Source of the DNA: Paramacrobiotus metropolitanus
Taxonomy: Eukaryota > Tardigrada > Eutardigrada > Parachela > Macrobiotidae
Direction: 5' to 3'
Assembly: GCF_019649055.1 (NCBI RefSeq)
Contig: NW_026570243.1
Span: 1,240,001 to 1,304,000, forward strand
Length of the DNA stretch: 64,000 nt
This document shows, piece by piece, positions 48,009 to 58,659 of this stretch. The notes beneath the pieces are model-generated. The model saw only the letters and a list, made by a program, of their open reading frames with translations, ran no database searches and had not been told where the DNA came from. Every line of letters starts with the position of its first letter. The stretch's first letter is position 1. A program made the translations under genes and the position numbers.

Positions 48009-48427
48009 GAACTTGTACACCCGCATTAAGGGCCGCTTTATTATGCTCCATTTCCTGATTGGTTGCATTAAATTCCCACATCGTGAACAGAACCATATGC
48101 CACGCTGTCGTGCGCCATGCCGGTGTGGCAGATGTGAGCGCTGCGTGACTGTTCTGCCGTACTCCAGGACCAATGGTCAGATGACCCATGATCCCGAATT
48201 GCGGTCCGTTATGATTCATGGCCGCCACGATCGTTTGGGCAACCTGCCGCGGTTGAGGAAGCGCCGCTCGGGGAACGAATCGTGAGCCGAGTAGTCCACG
48301 ATGACCTGAATCGTAAAGCTGTCCGGTTGGTGTTTCAGAATCTGTCCATTTTGCCATTCTGACCTTAACTCATAAGATACAATAAAATCTGTGTACTTTG
48401 AACACCTACGGTTCCTTCAAAACCGTT

Positions 48428-49110
48428 CAATGTAGAAGAGTGTTCAATATTCGCAGTAGATGCCCCTGGGGGGAGCCAACTTGGGGTCCCCCCTGGGGCA
48501 GCAAAACTCACCCCCAGGGGCATCAAGCGGGGTCGCCCCCTCTTTCTGACTAGTCTTTTCAAAGGTTATATACTTATACTGCAATCTATACTTACAGATA
48601 TACAGGTTAAGTCTTATACTGCAAAGAATTCTAAAAGAAATTGCACCAATCTCTTGACATTTTTTACGCCATTTTGATACGAAACATTGTAGCCCAGATA
48701 GAGTAAGCTGCATAGCAAACAAGCTATAAGTCGATCTTTAATCGGCATCTGCCATTACACATAACAATACGCCTGCGCGGGTTTACACTAATAAAAGTTA
48801 TAAGTTGTGTAAAAGCTATAAGTTGTGTAAAACAAGTGAACAGTGCCCGTATAAAACGGTATTGTTCAAAGTTATTCTCTCCCTGCCGTCTTTCTCACAT
48901 ATCGGAGCCGGATTTTAGGCCTTCGTTCACTATGAACAGAGTCGTTTTATTGGTACGGTTCCGAGAAAAGCGTTCAATGTTCACTTTATACGGATGTTCA
49001 ATATTCGCGGTGGCCCCCCTATGTTATAGTTTACGAGACGCGCCGGTTCCTAGGCGGGCGTTCAATGTAAAGCCGTGTTCAATGTTCGCAGATGTTCAAT
49101 CTCACAAATT
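48428..49110. repeat. Repeat cluster in the last intron of FAD oxidoreductase copy 1
   Basis: A motif of the form TTCAATGT-(n)-GTTCAATATTCGCRG occurs at about 48428, 48975 and 49061 in the same orientation. Between them an inverted repeat GATGCCCCTGGGGG (48459) / CCCCCAGGGGCATC (48511) forms a GC-rich stem. Probably a small mobile element or its remains. Confidence 0.6.
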
Positions 49111-51202
49111 TTACTGTATCGGATTACAAAAATGGCATGTATTTTTCCTACTATTCACCAAGACAACTGACCAGCGAAACATGTGGTCATAACTGATAGT
49201 TTTCACAAAAAAGTACTCATATCGTAGTGGATCGAGGAACGGAGGAAGTATGCGTGGTGCTGTACATATGCAAAATTTATATTGGTTGTAATAAATCGCC
49301 CTTACTTGAAAGCTCTTGTAGGATTTTGCGTATCCTCCAGGTGACACTGGAGCAACCGAAAGTCCGCTTTTCTGTTGCATCTGCTCAAACTCATCTTTTA
49401 ACGCCTCCACTGACCGCAGAACATGTGACGCGTTATTCAAATTCAGGAAAAGGAAGCAGTATCCAAAGTGGGAACATACGAGAAAAATCCACCCCACTCA
49501 TTTTCATCCAAATCGGTGGTTCGTCTCCCCAGTATTTCTAAAATATTCTCCAGCTGTGTATCATTAAGCAATCCAGAACCGTTGGGGTTTGTAATTAGGA
49601 TTGAGTACGCCGTGAATCCTCTTGGTACAGGATGTAGCCGGTGGACTACCGAAGTGACGATGCCGAAGGTCCCGCCACCACCGCCCCGCAGAGCCCAAAA
49701 TAGTTCTTCGTTCATTCATTGGCCGTTAGCCAACGGCCGTCGGCTGTTACCAGTTGGAATTCAATGACATTATCTATCGCTAAACCGAACTTTGGGGACA
49801 TTGCGGTGTGACCGCCTCCGAGGATCTATCCGCCAGCCGCACCAATAGCGAAACATTGTCCACCGACGACAACCATACTGTTATTGAAATCCTTCTCAAT
49901 CTGTAACCAAAAAGCTTTTAGTGCTTGAAATTGGTAATATATTCTCACCTTTGCATTTTGGATATTTTTGCCTTCCATTAAACAAACTAGAAACATAATT
50001 TAAAGCAAAAAAAATTTTTTATGACTGACCTTTGCATAGATCTCGTCCCAGGTGATTCTCCCGGTCGCTATCACCACCGGAAACTTAATCGTGTAATTAG
50101 CGCTGCACCCATTTGGAGTAAACGAATTCCGGGTTTCCATATCGGCAAAATGATGCATCCAGATTAAAAAGGAATTACTCGCGGCACTGCGAGCCAGATA
50201 ATCGTGTCCCGTTGATCTGACTACGACGCGTAAATTATGCTCAAGAGCGAGGCCAAGGCCAACGAATTCTGAATATCCGCCACTGACCGAACAGCGATGC
50301 CATAGGAAGAAACACGACCCGCTTGGCAAACTACACCCCGAATAAACGACTCTTCCACAGAGCACCGCATTTGACCGTCTTCTTCCGCATTGAACGCCTG
50401 CATGCTGCCGGGATTTTTCATCATAAAGGATGGTTGCGTGAAGGACTGCTTAATAATCTGGCACTCGAATGCATTGAATCCAGAGCCGGCATAACATGGA
50501 TATGCTGCAAAATACAAGAAAAGTACAGTGGTTGGGTTTATTCGAAACAGGCCCGATAGGCAAATACCGGTTGGTCGGGGAATAATAAGCTGGCCGTTGA
50601 GAGTACCGTTCAGTTTATCCCATTCGGATGCTGATGGCCAGCACGTGTTGTTCGATAAACATCGGCACTGTGGACTCGTCATTCCAGCCGGCGCTACAGC
50701 TGTACAGACTGTAATGCCTGTTAGGAGCAACAGGGTGATTGGTAATCTCACCGCTCGATGCTTCAGGTTCTGCGCCATTCCTTTTTCCTTTTTTTGTGGA
50801 TTAGTAATCACCAGTTCAGCTTAACTGGCTACTGGCCAACAGGCAAGTAAATCTGTTGTATTATTGCGATCGGAATTGAATGAGATCCGAAAAATATTTA
50901 TAAGGTTATAGACCTGCTAGTTTTGGGACTGCAGATTTGGGGAAGGAGTTTCACAAGAATGTAACGCTTGCTATGACACGAAGACTGCAACGGATAACAT
51001 GTATACAAAACCAAGACGTTGTCTTTGTTTTCTTAAGCGTACCGTACCAAAGGCACTGGTAAACACGGACTTAGTTTTCATGTAATAACAATGCAATTAC
51101 ATGCAGTTTTTTGTTGTTTGTTAGTAATAGTTATAGGTGTCTCGCGGCGCCGATCAAAGTACTCGTATGAACTGTATTACTAATACTCGTAAATTTTCTG
51201 TA

Positions 51203-51231
51203 ACAGTATACGGTATATCACCGTATACTGT
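51203..51231. repeat. Short perfect hairpin
   Basis: ACAGTATACGGT and ACCGTATACTGT form a perfect 12-bp stem around a 5-base loop. Confidence 0.8.
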
Positions 51232-51235
51232 GCAA

Positions 51236-51523
51236 GTGCAAGTATTTCATACACCAGTTCTGCGAAGCACTGGAAACTGAGAAACATACACAATCCTAAC
51301 AATTAATGAAAATACACACAGGCCACAACGTTCGGTTGATAAAAGGCACTTCCGGAAACGTTCGGTTGATAAAAGGCTAGAGTATTTTCAGAATTCTGAA
51401 AGACATGCTGTAATGATAGGCTTTTATCAAGTGCAAGTATTTCGTACACCAGTACTGTGAAGCACTGGAAATTGAGAAACATACACAATCCTAACAATTA
51501 ATGAAAATACACACAGGCCACAA
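51236..51523 (+). repeat. 93-bp direct repeat, two copies
   Basis: Copies at 51236-51328 and 51431-51523 differ at only a few positions; both contain AACATACACAATCCTAACAA. Between them the 21-bp unit starting AACGTTCGGTTGATAAAAG occurs twice (about 51327 and 51357). Looks like a recent local duplication downstream of FAD oxidoreductase copy 2. Confidence 0.88.
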
Positions 51524-51565
51524 ACTTTTACAATAAAAAACCTTTGATAAATTTTAAAATTAATA

Positions 51566-53425
51566 TTATTCTTGGTATATCGAATTGCGATCTTGACCAG
51601 ATGCGCGGCAGTTTCCCTTGGAATCCCACAGCTCACTCCCGACACATTCCGCACAAACAAACAATCCACTCGGATCAACCATTTTCTTGATGTCCAAAAG
51701 GCGACCATAGTTGGATCCCCAGAAAGCGTTTTGCCAGTTGGGTTCTTCGAGGGATGCTTCGTTGGTGTACGCACCCGAATCTGGATAAGCATCCCGCAGT
51801 ATTTGCAGTCCGGCATTCAGCGCTTCCTTGCTGGCATTTATTTCGGCATCGGTAGCGTTGAATCCCCATAATGTAAAGAAGACCATCTGCCAAATCGTAG
51901 ACCGCCAGGCCGGAGTCACTGATGTGGCTGGCGCCTGGGGATTTTGGCGCACTCCTAGTCCAGCAGTCAACTGACCGGTAAATCCATAATCCGGGCCGTT
52001 GCGATTCATTGCGGCGACGAGGGTTTTGGCGAGCGACTGGGGTTGTGCCAGTGCTTTCTGGGGTATCAATCGTGAGCCTAGCGCGCCACGGTGCCCAGAG
52101 TCGTATAGGTGACCGGCTGGCGTTTCGGAATTGTACCACTTTTGCCATTCCTAAGGTTTAATGAGCGTTCGATGAAATACCGGCACGTAATAATTTAGTA
52201 TTAAGTTTGACGAGTTCTAAGAGAATATGAGAAAATAAACAAAAATAGCATGATCTATGCATTCACTGTAATTCATATATTATCACAGGATACTGTGGAA
52301 TTTAATATAGAATATAAGAAAATATTGTACCTGAAAACTGCGGTAACGTTTGACATAACCATCGCGAGTTGAGAGCGTCCACATTCATAACTGAAACGGA
52401 ATAGGCCGTGTATCCATACGGTACCGGATGCAATCTGTATACCGCTGATACGATGACCCCGAACGTTCCACCACCGCCTCCGCGCAACGCCCAAAACAGG
52501 TTTCTGTTCTGACGTTCATTTGCGGTAAGGAGACGACCATCGGCTGTTATAACTTGAAATTCCAGGACATTGTCCACCGCTAAGCCGAAAGCGGGAGAGA
52601 GAACGCTATAGCCTCCGCCTAAAGTGAAACCACCGGCAGCAGCAATGGCATAGCACTGTCCACCGATCACGGCCATCGTGTTGTTAAAATCCGTTACAAT
52701 CTATAAAAACTACCAATCAAGAAGCTCTCAAGAGAGGTTTTATTTAATGCGCTAAACGTACTTTGGCGTAAACGTCATCCCAAGTAATTCCCCGGTGGCT
52801 ATCACAACCGGTGAGGTCACCGTTTGTTGAGGATAGCAACCTTCTGGCGTGAAAGATGTTCGAGTTTCCACTTTTGCAAAAGTATGCATCGATATGAGCA
52901 ACGAACCATCCGCTGTACTGCGGGCAAGATAATCATGTCCCGTGGATTTAATCACCAGTCGCAAATTGCGAGACCGAGCATAGATAACGGCTTTCTGGAT
53001 ATCGGACACCGATTGCACCGCCACACCGTACGCGGACACGCGACCGCTTTGACAGACTGAACCGGGAATGGATGCGGCTTCGATGGAGCATCGCAGCGCA
53101 CCGTCCTCTTCCGCAATAAACTCCTGCATACTCCCAGCATTTTGGACCAGAAAGTGCGGATCGGAGAATGAATCTTTGATGGTCTGGCACTGCGTGGCAT
53201 TGAAACCGATTCCGAGATAACAAGGATATGCTAATGTGCAAAGCGTTTTCATATCTTATTGGTCATTTTTAGATGTTGCAAAATATATTTGCTAAAAGAT
53301 GTAACTGTACCGGTGGGCCGTGGAATAATAAGTTGACCGTTGACAGTGGCGTTAAATACATTCCATTCGTGCGAGGAAGGCCAGCAGGTACTGTTGGCCA
53401 GACATCGGCAGTTTTTTTTATCTAG
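51566..53425 (-). pseudogene. FAD-linked oxidoreductase (BBE type) pseudogene, copy 2
   Basis: Tandem paralogue of copy 1 with the same exon layout: N-terminal exon (CRCLANSTCWPSSHEW) at about 53425-53305, flavin-His exon (KSTGHDYLARS) from about 53234, Cys exon ([27 protein letters not shown]) at 52700-52330, and an intact C-terminal exon 52150-51566 (SGHRGALGSR to CVGSELWD). Lesions: no start codon or signal peptide, because homology begins only 5 bp past the stop of the gene at 53431; a one-base deletion near 52793 that shifts ATG-ITWDDVYAK; and an out-of-frame internal deletion of roughly 85 codons near 52350 that joins MNVDALN to [11 protein letters not shown]. Conserved splice sites show that the copies descend from one intron-containing ancestor. 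No activity is expected. Confidence 0.83.
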
Positions 53426-53430
53426 CACAT

Positions 53431-54132
53431 TTATTTGTATCTTTGCATAAATCCATAATTGTGACGGTGCATTATTGAAAATCTAGCAGCACTGTTTTTG
53501 AAAAAGTCTCGATTGTGGTGATACAGTAACTCACGACGTTCCAAACTATCGGCGTTTAATGTGGAGATATACGAGGGCCTTGGGTGATTCGGCCCTGTCA
53601 AATACTGCGGGGATGAAAAATAGTCCCAGCTGGCCAATGCGTCCAAATAATTTATCCCTCTCGGCCGAAAGTGCACTAACGGTTCCGATCTAAGCACGTA
53701 TCTGGAAAATTTCCAGTTAGTATGAGACGAACACTAGCTAACTGACACACCTTGCAACTGGGAGAAGGCGTAGCGCTACGAGAGTACGAGTAGATTTGTT
53801 TACCTCCTCGCCTTGCTCCGTGTGGAAACGTTTTCCCAATACTGGGCGTGATTGGCACCCGTCTGCAAGTGACCATTAACCGTACTTAATCACGTTCCCG
53901 CCGTATTGCCTACGTACAATTCCAGGCTAATTTCCAGCCTAGTTAGCATTATAGTAATATCCTCTCCAGTGTGTTGTACGTGCTTTGTAGCCCATAATAA
54001 CACATAAGTAGTAAGTTTGAATGGAATGAACCTACCACTGCTTACGTTTTCGCAAGCGTTTGATGGTGATAACTGCCAGATAAACATCACCAAACTTATC
54101 AGAAATAACGTTAACCAGTTTAAATTCTGCAT
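53431..54132 (-). CDS. Small secreted protein of unknown family
   Basis: Exons 54132-54046, 53862-53804 and 53701-53431 join in phases 0 and 2 with GTAAGC and GTAAAC donors. The total of 417 bases gives 138 residues. Exon 1 is a signal peptide (WLTLFLISLVMFIWQL) ending near SNACEN. The mature part contains dibasic sites (KARR, ERR) and is rich in Tyr, His, Arg and Asn (HFRPRG, YHHNRDFF, MHRHNYGF). With only one Cys in the mature part it is unlikely to be a disulfide-rich toxin-like peptide. A prohormone is possible given the dibasic sites, but there is no Gly before them for amidation. Its stop codon lies a few bases from the truncated 5' end of FAD oxidoreductase copy 2. Confidence 0.65.
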
Positions 54133-56024
54133 AATTGTACTTATTCTAATGCTGTTTCGCCGTTAAAATGTACTGTAGCCGGGATAAGTGCAAAACCACA
54201 ATACTACGGTACAATATCAGTTACATCCCCAAACAACGTAAACATAACAGCACACGCGAAGTTATTACTTAATTAATGGACTAAAATAAGCGTAAATGTC
54301 GCTCTTCGGAAAGTGCTGCCGGTCGGGAAACGGCAAGGAAACGGCCCTGAGCTGACGCTGTATGATTTGGCGCACCGTACTGAAGATTACAGGCGGCCAA
54401 CAAAAAATCCCTGTGTAACATCCGCACCACAAAACAGCCCACTCATGGTACAGATACTACTACATACACTACTCACGAGTCAGTAGCATTACATAAACCA
54501 ACAGTTACTATTTATGCAAAAAGTCCAGCACAACTATCAGTAGTAGAAATCTTCTAAGAAATTTACATGTATCGAGCCGGGTGCAGCGAAGTGAACTAAA
54601 GGTACAAAAACGGTACACCAAAATACATTTATAAACAGCCCCTTTAATATCCCAGTAAGCACACTTGGTAACGGTACTTCCAGAATGCGACATATATATG
54701 CTTATTTAAGTCCCCTCGTATAATATCTGTATATGCAAGGTTGTTTAATTTGGTTTCTGATTATATGTGCAGATTCAACGGTGTATGCTTACTGATTGTG
54801 AATTCTTGTGCTTTATAAAGTACAGATACAATAAAGTATGTAATTTATAAAGTACTTTATAAAGTGAGTACATTGGCAGACCGGAGCGCAGCAGCTTTTT
54901 GCTTAGGAAAGTGTACCTTTGTGTATTAACAGTAGTACTTGTAACAATTAATGACCTTAATTGACCATAGCGTTGACCTTAATTGTTAACATGCTTATTA
55001 CTTTTACCTTAGCAACATTTCCACCTTTATCTTGTATTTGTAGAATTTGCTTTCTTTACTGGCGGAACGGACAAAAATCAATGGAAGCATGGTTCTTGAA
55101 TTCAGAGGACCTTCGCTGCGCTCCGGTCGAAAAGCCACAGAATATACATGTATATCATGCTTATAAAATTTGTAACAGAATTTTTATAACGGAACATCAA
55201 TGTTTTATTATCGATACATATACATACAACGATCTGCCTATTCCGGGATTCAAAAACTACAACTTACAGTTAAGCGCAAGGCAGATTTGCTAAAAATTAG
55301 ACGTCTATATTATTATGTTGAGATTCCCGTATCATTGCGTTCAGTACTATGTAGATCCTGCACAGCTGACATCGGCACATTCAGTAGCTAACTTGTAAGT
55401 ATTGCATTACTGCTACGGTTGTTACCCAATATCAATAGTTAAAGATTGATTAGCTACCACATAGCTTCGTTTTTCGGTTCTAGCGCGGTTGCTGTTCTTT
55501 GGACGAATTGCAATTCATACCATCGTGAATCATACCGCTGTGCATTTTGTTCCGTCGACTGTGTGCATCGTAACCGTAATCCAATTCTTGCACGTTCACT
55601 GACAAAATTAATGCGAGCTGCTGTCATAAAATAATATTTTTAAGAATATAGATATACGGATTCCGGTTTTATTACCATTCGCTTTGACATCCCTCGTTAC
55701 AATTTCGCACTAGATTTATGAGCTATTACATGCAACCTCCAGTAGATCTCAATTTGTCACGCACTGCGACAAAATGCTAACTCGCACAAACCAATTTCTT
55801 CGAATTTTATCTTGGTATTTTTCGTTCTCCAAGCTCATAAGCATACGCAATGTGCGCTGAAGTTAGGTCATCGAAATTGAAACAATGTATTAAGAGAGAC
55901 GGAAAAGAGACCAGCTTTGTGAAAATTAACAAGCAGCACTAATACTACCAGAAAAGAACAAGCACTATACTACAGGCGAAGAAATTAAAAAGATCACAAC
56001 ATCATCACACATTAACTAATCAGA
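54133..56024. other. Intergenic stretch
   Basis: No supported gene. A perfect 20-bp palindrome, TTTATAAAGTACTTTATAAA, lies at about 54844-54863. A plus-strand frame at 54961-55293 has no start context, domain or neighbouring exons in its favour. Confidence 0.35.
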
Positions 56025-58544
56025 CTATTGCTTCTTCCCGCCTTTTTTAGACTTTGCCGGTTTCTTGGCTTCCGATGATCCAGGCGCGGACGACGATGCC
56101 GCTCCCGTGGCGACCACAACATAATCGGGTTCGTCGTCCAGGAGAGGAGATCCTTCCTGGTACAGGCGGCTGTTGGAGTAGTCATAGAACTGGCGGACTT
56201 TGGTGCAGTCAACGTTGAAGAACCAATCGCAGATCAGGGTAATTTGGTTGAACAACTAAAACGTTGTCAAGAAATCAATATTACTAACTTTTATGTCACA
56301 CTTCTGCGCGTCACCCATAAAGGCTACGTACCGTCATGTTGGGGCAGAGGTAGCTGGTGAGGTTTCCGTTGACGTCACAACGATCGAAAGCCTGGCATTT
56401 GCCCTCGCCGTCGTTAGCATAGAAACCTGGTTTGACTGAGGCACAGTCAACACCGGCTTTGGGGATCACGGCAATAGTGGGGTAGTCCTGACCGGCTTGG
56501 GCGGCCTTGTACAGCTCAGCACGCTGGCCGGCATCCAGCTTAGTCTTGCCGTTGCTCAGAACATCCAGGGCGGAGTAGACCTTGGGGTTCTGGTCACCAG
56601 CAGCACGCTTTTCACGCTTTCCCTTTCCCTTGGCTTTTACGGTCTTCTTGACGGTCACAGAGCCAGAGGCGGAGGCAGAGGATTCAGCAGCTCCAGTAGC
56701 CACCACAACGTAATCGGGTTCGTCGTCGAGGAGATGCGAGTTTTCTTGATACAGACGGCTGTTGGAGTAGTCATAAAACTGACGAACTTTGGTGCAGTCA
56801 ACGTTGAAGAACCAGTCGCAGATCAGTGTGATTTGGTTGAACAACTAGAAAGGCGTCGAATTTAATTGGTTCTGATAAAAATTATCTTCCACCAATCGGA
56901 AACGTACCGTCATGTTGGGGCACAGGTAGCTGGTCAGGTTTCCGTTGATGTCACAACGATCGAAAGCCTGGCATTTGCCCTCGCCATCGTTAGCATAGAA
57001 ACCAGGTTTGACGGAGGCACAGTCAACACCGGCCTTGGGGATCACAGCAATAGTGGGGTAGTCCTGACCGGCTTGAGCAGCTTTGTACAGTTCAGCTCGT
57101 TGACCGGCATCTAGCTTGGTCTTGCCGTTGCTCAGAACGTCTAAGGCGGAGAACACCTTGGGGCTTTGGTCAGCTGCACGTTTTTCCTGGGAACAAGAGA
57201 ATTTGTTAACCATGATTTATTCGAGTTGAAGAAAACCGGGAAATTACAATTTGATGTTCGCTGAACTCTCGCTTCGGCTTGCCCTTGGATTTGACGGTCT
57301 TCTTAACGCTCACTGAGCCAGAGGCGGAGGCAGATGATTCGGCCGCACCAGTAGCAACCACGACGTAGTCTGGTTCGTCATCCAGAAGAGGAGATCCTTC
57401 TTGGTACAGGCGGCTGTTGGAGTAGTCATAGAACTGGCGGACCTTAGTGCAGTCGACGTTGAAGAACCAGTCGCAGATCAGAGTGATCTGGTTGAACAGC
57501 TGCAAACCAGACACCCCGGGTTCAACGAACGCTGTCATGTAACTGCTGAAAGTGACATGACACTTACGGTCATGTTGGGGCACAGGTAGCTGGTCAAGTT
57601 GCCGTTAACATCGCAACGATCGAAAGCCTGGCATTTGCCCTCGCCGTCGTTAGCATAGAAACCTGGTTTGACTGAGGCACAGTCGACGCCGGCTTTGGGA
57701 ATCACGGCAATAGTGGGGTAGTCCTGACCAGCCTGGGCAGCTTTGTACAGTTCAGCACGCTGACCGGCATCCAGCTTAGTCTTGCCGTTGCTGAGAACGT
57801 CCAGGGCGGAGAACACCTTGGGGCTCTGGTCACCGGCAGCACGCTTTTCACGCTTTCCCTTTCCCTTGGCTTTCACAGTCTTCTTGATAGTCACGGAGCC
57901 GGAAGCCGAGGCGGAGGAGGACGAGGAGGCTCCGGTAGCAACAACGACATAATCGGGCTCGTCGTCCAGCAGAGGTGATCCTTCCTGGTACAGGCGGCTG
58001 TTGGAGTAGTCGTAGTACTTGCGCACTTTGGTGCAGTCAACGTTGAAGAACCAGTCGCAGACGAGGGTGATTTGGTTGAACAACTGCAACAGCCGTGCAT
58101 AATTAAATTTTGTACGGTCAGAATACAGTATTTTTTGCAACGTACCGTCATGTTGGGGCAAAGGTAGCTGGTGAGGTTGCCGTTGACGTCACAACGGTCG
58201 AAAGCCTGGCATTTGCCTTCGCCATCGTTAGCATAGAAACCCGGCTTGACGGATGCGCAGTCAACACCGGCTTTGGGAATGGCGGACAGAGTAGGGAAGT
58301 CCTGACCGGCTACCGCGGCTTTGTAGACATCCGCTCGTTGTCCGGCATCCAGCTTCGTCTTACCACCACTCAAATCATCCAAAGCGGAAAATACCTTCGG
58401 GTTCTGGTCACCGGCAGCGCGTTTGTACTGCAAATAGAATTGTCATATGATTTAAATCCCGCAAATTCCAAAAAAATGTATGAGGCGTACCACTCCTGCA
58501 TGGCACACGGCCGCCAAAGACAACAGGCCGATAAGCACTTTCAT
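56025..58544 (-). CDS. Secreted protein with four chitin-binding type-2 (CBM14/peritrophin-A) domains
   Basis: Seven exons: 58544-58491, 58427-58146, 58083-57568, 57499-57248, 57186-56908, 56844-56332, 56255-56025. The sum is 2127 bases, 708 residues. Exon 1 is a signal peptide (VLIGLLSLAAVCHA). Each repeat has a spacer (RAAGDQNPKVFSALD), then VDCASVKPGFYANDG, CQAFDRCD and SYLCPN, then after an intron FNQITLVCDWFFNVDC, which completes the six-Cys chitin-binding pattern. It is followed by YDYSNSRLYQE, DEPDYVVVATG and a Ser/Lys linker (KGKGKREKR). Four domains are encoded across exon pairs 2/3, 3/4, 5/6 and 6/7. CBM14 proteins bind chitin in cuticle or peritrophic matrix. The exons are almost identical in DNA, so the repeats are young or homogenised. 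The C-terminus is lysine rich (KKGGKKQ). Confidence 0.92.
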
Positions 58545-58651
58545 TTTAAGCTCCGTTCAAGAAGTACCAAGGGAAAAATTAAGCTGCAGTACCGAGCAGA
58601 AGAAAACTGTCCAAAGCGGTGGATGACGATATGAAATGCAGTGTTATGCGT

Positions 58652-58659
58652 ATTATATA
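58652..58659 (-). promoter_or_regulatory. TATA box candidate for the CBM14 gene
   Basis: Minus-strand GTATATAATA lies about 110 bp upstream of the ATG at 58544, a plausible distance for a TATA box with a short 5' leader. Sequence match only. Confidence 0.4.

Larger units (their letters stand above)
47788..50778 (-). pseudogene. FAD-linked oxidoreductase (BBE type) pseudogene, copy 1
   Basis: Homologous to secreted berberine-bridge/glucooligosaccharide-oxidase-like flavoenzymes. ATG 50778 starts a signal peptide (ITLLLLTGITVC) followed by CRCLSNNTCWPSASEW, a fungal-style N-terminus. Then come the flavin-linking His region RSTGHDYLARS, the Cys region VVVGGQCFAIGAAGG, the [17 protein letters not shown] core and the C-terminal exon 48357-47788 (SGHRGLLGSR to GLFVCAECVGSELW). 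Lesions: a frameshift at about 50235-50265 inside DIQNSLALA/LEHNLRVVV; an in-frame TAG at about 49829 in AAGG-stop-ILGGGH; a one-base loss at about 49715; a further shift at about 49450. A 15-bp tandem duplication at 47979-48008 adds five codons (LRDAY). The last intron has gained repeats. Such enzymes oxidise sugars or alkaloids using bicovalently bound FAD; this copy cannot be active as read. Confidence 0.85.
50779..51565. other. Intergenic stretch between the two FAD oxidoreductase copies
   Basis: Contains the palindrome and the 93-bp direct repeat listed separately. No gene is supported. Confidence 0.4.

Noticed and set aside
57891-58433. Alternative long minus-strand frame reading through the MT|LFNQ junction
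   Set aside because: It reads into the intron and shifts frame, losing the second half of the chitin-binding domain.
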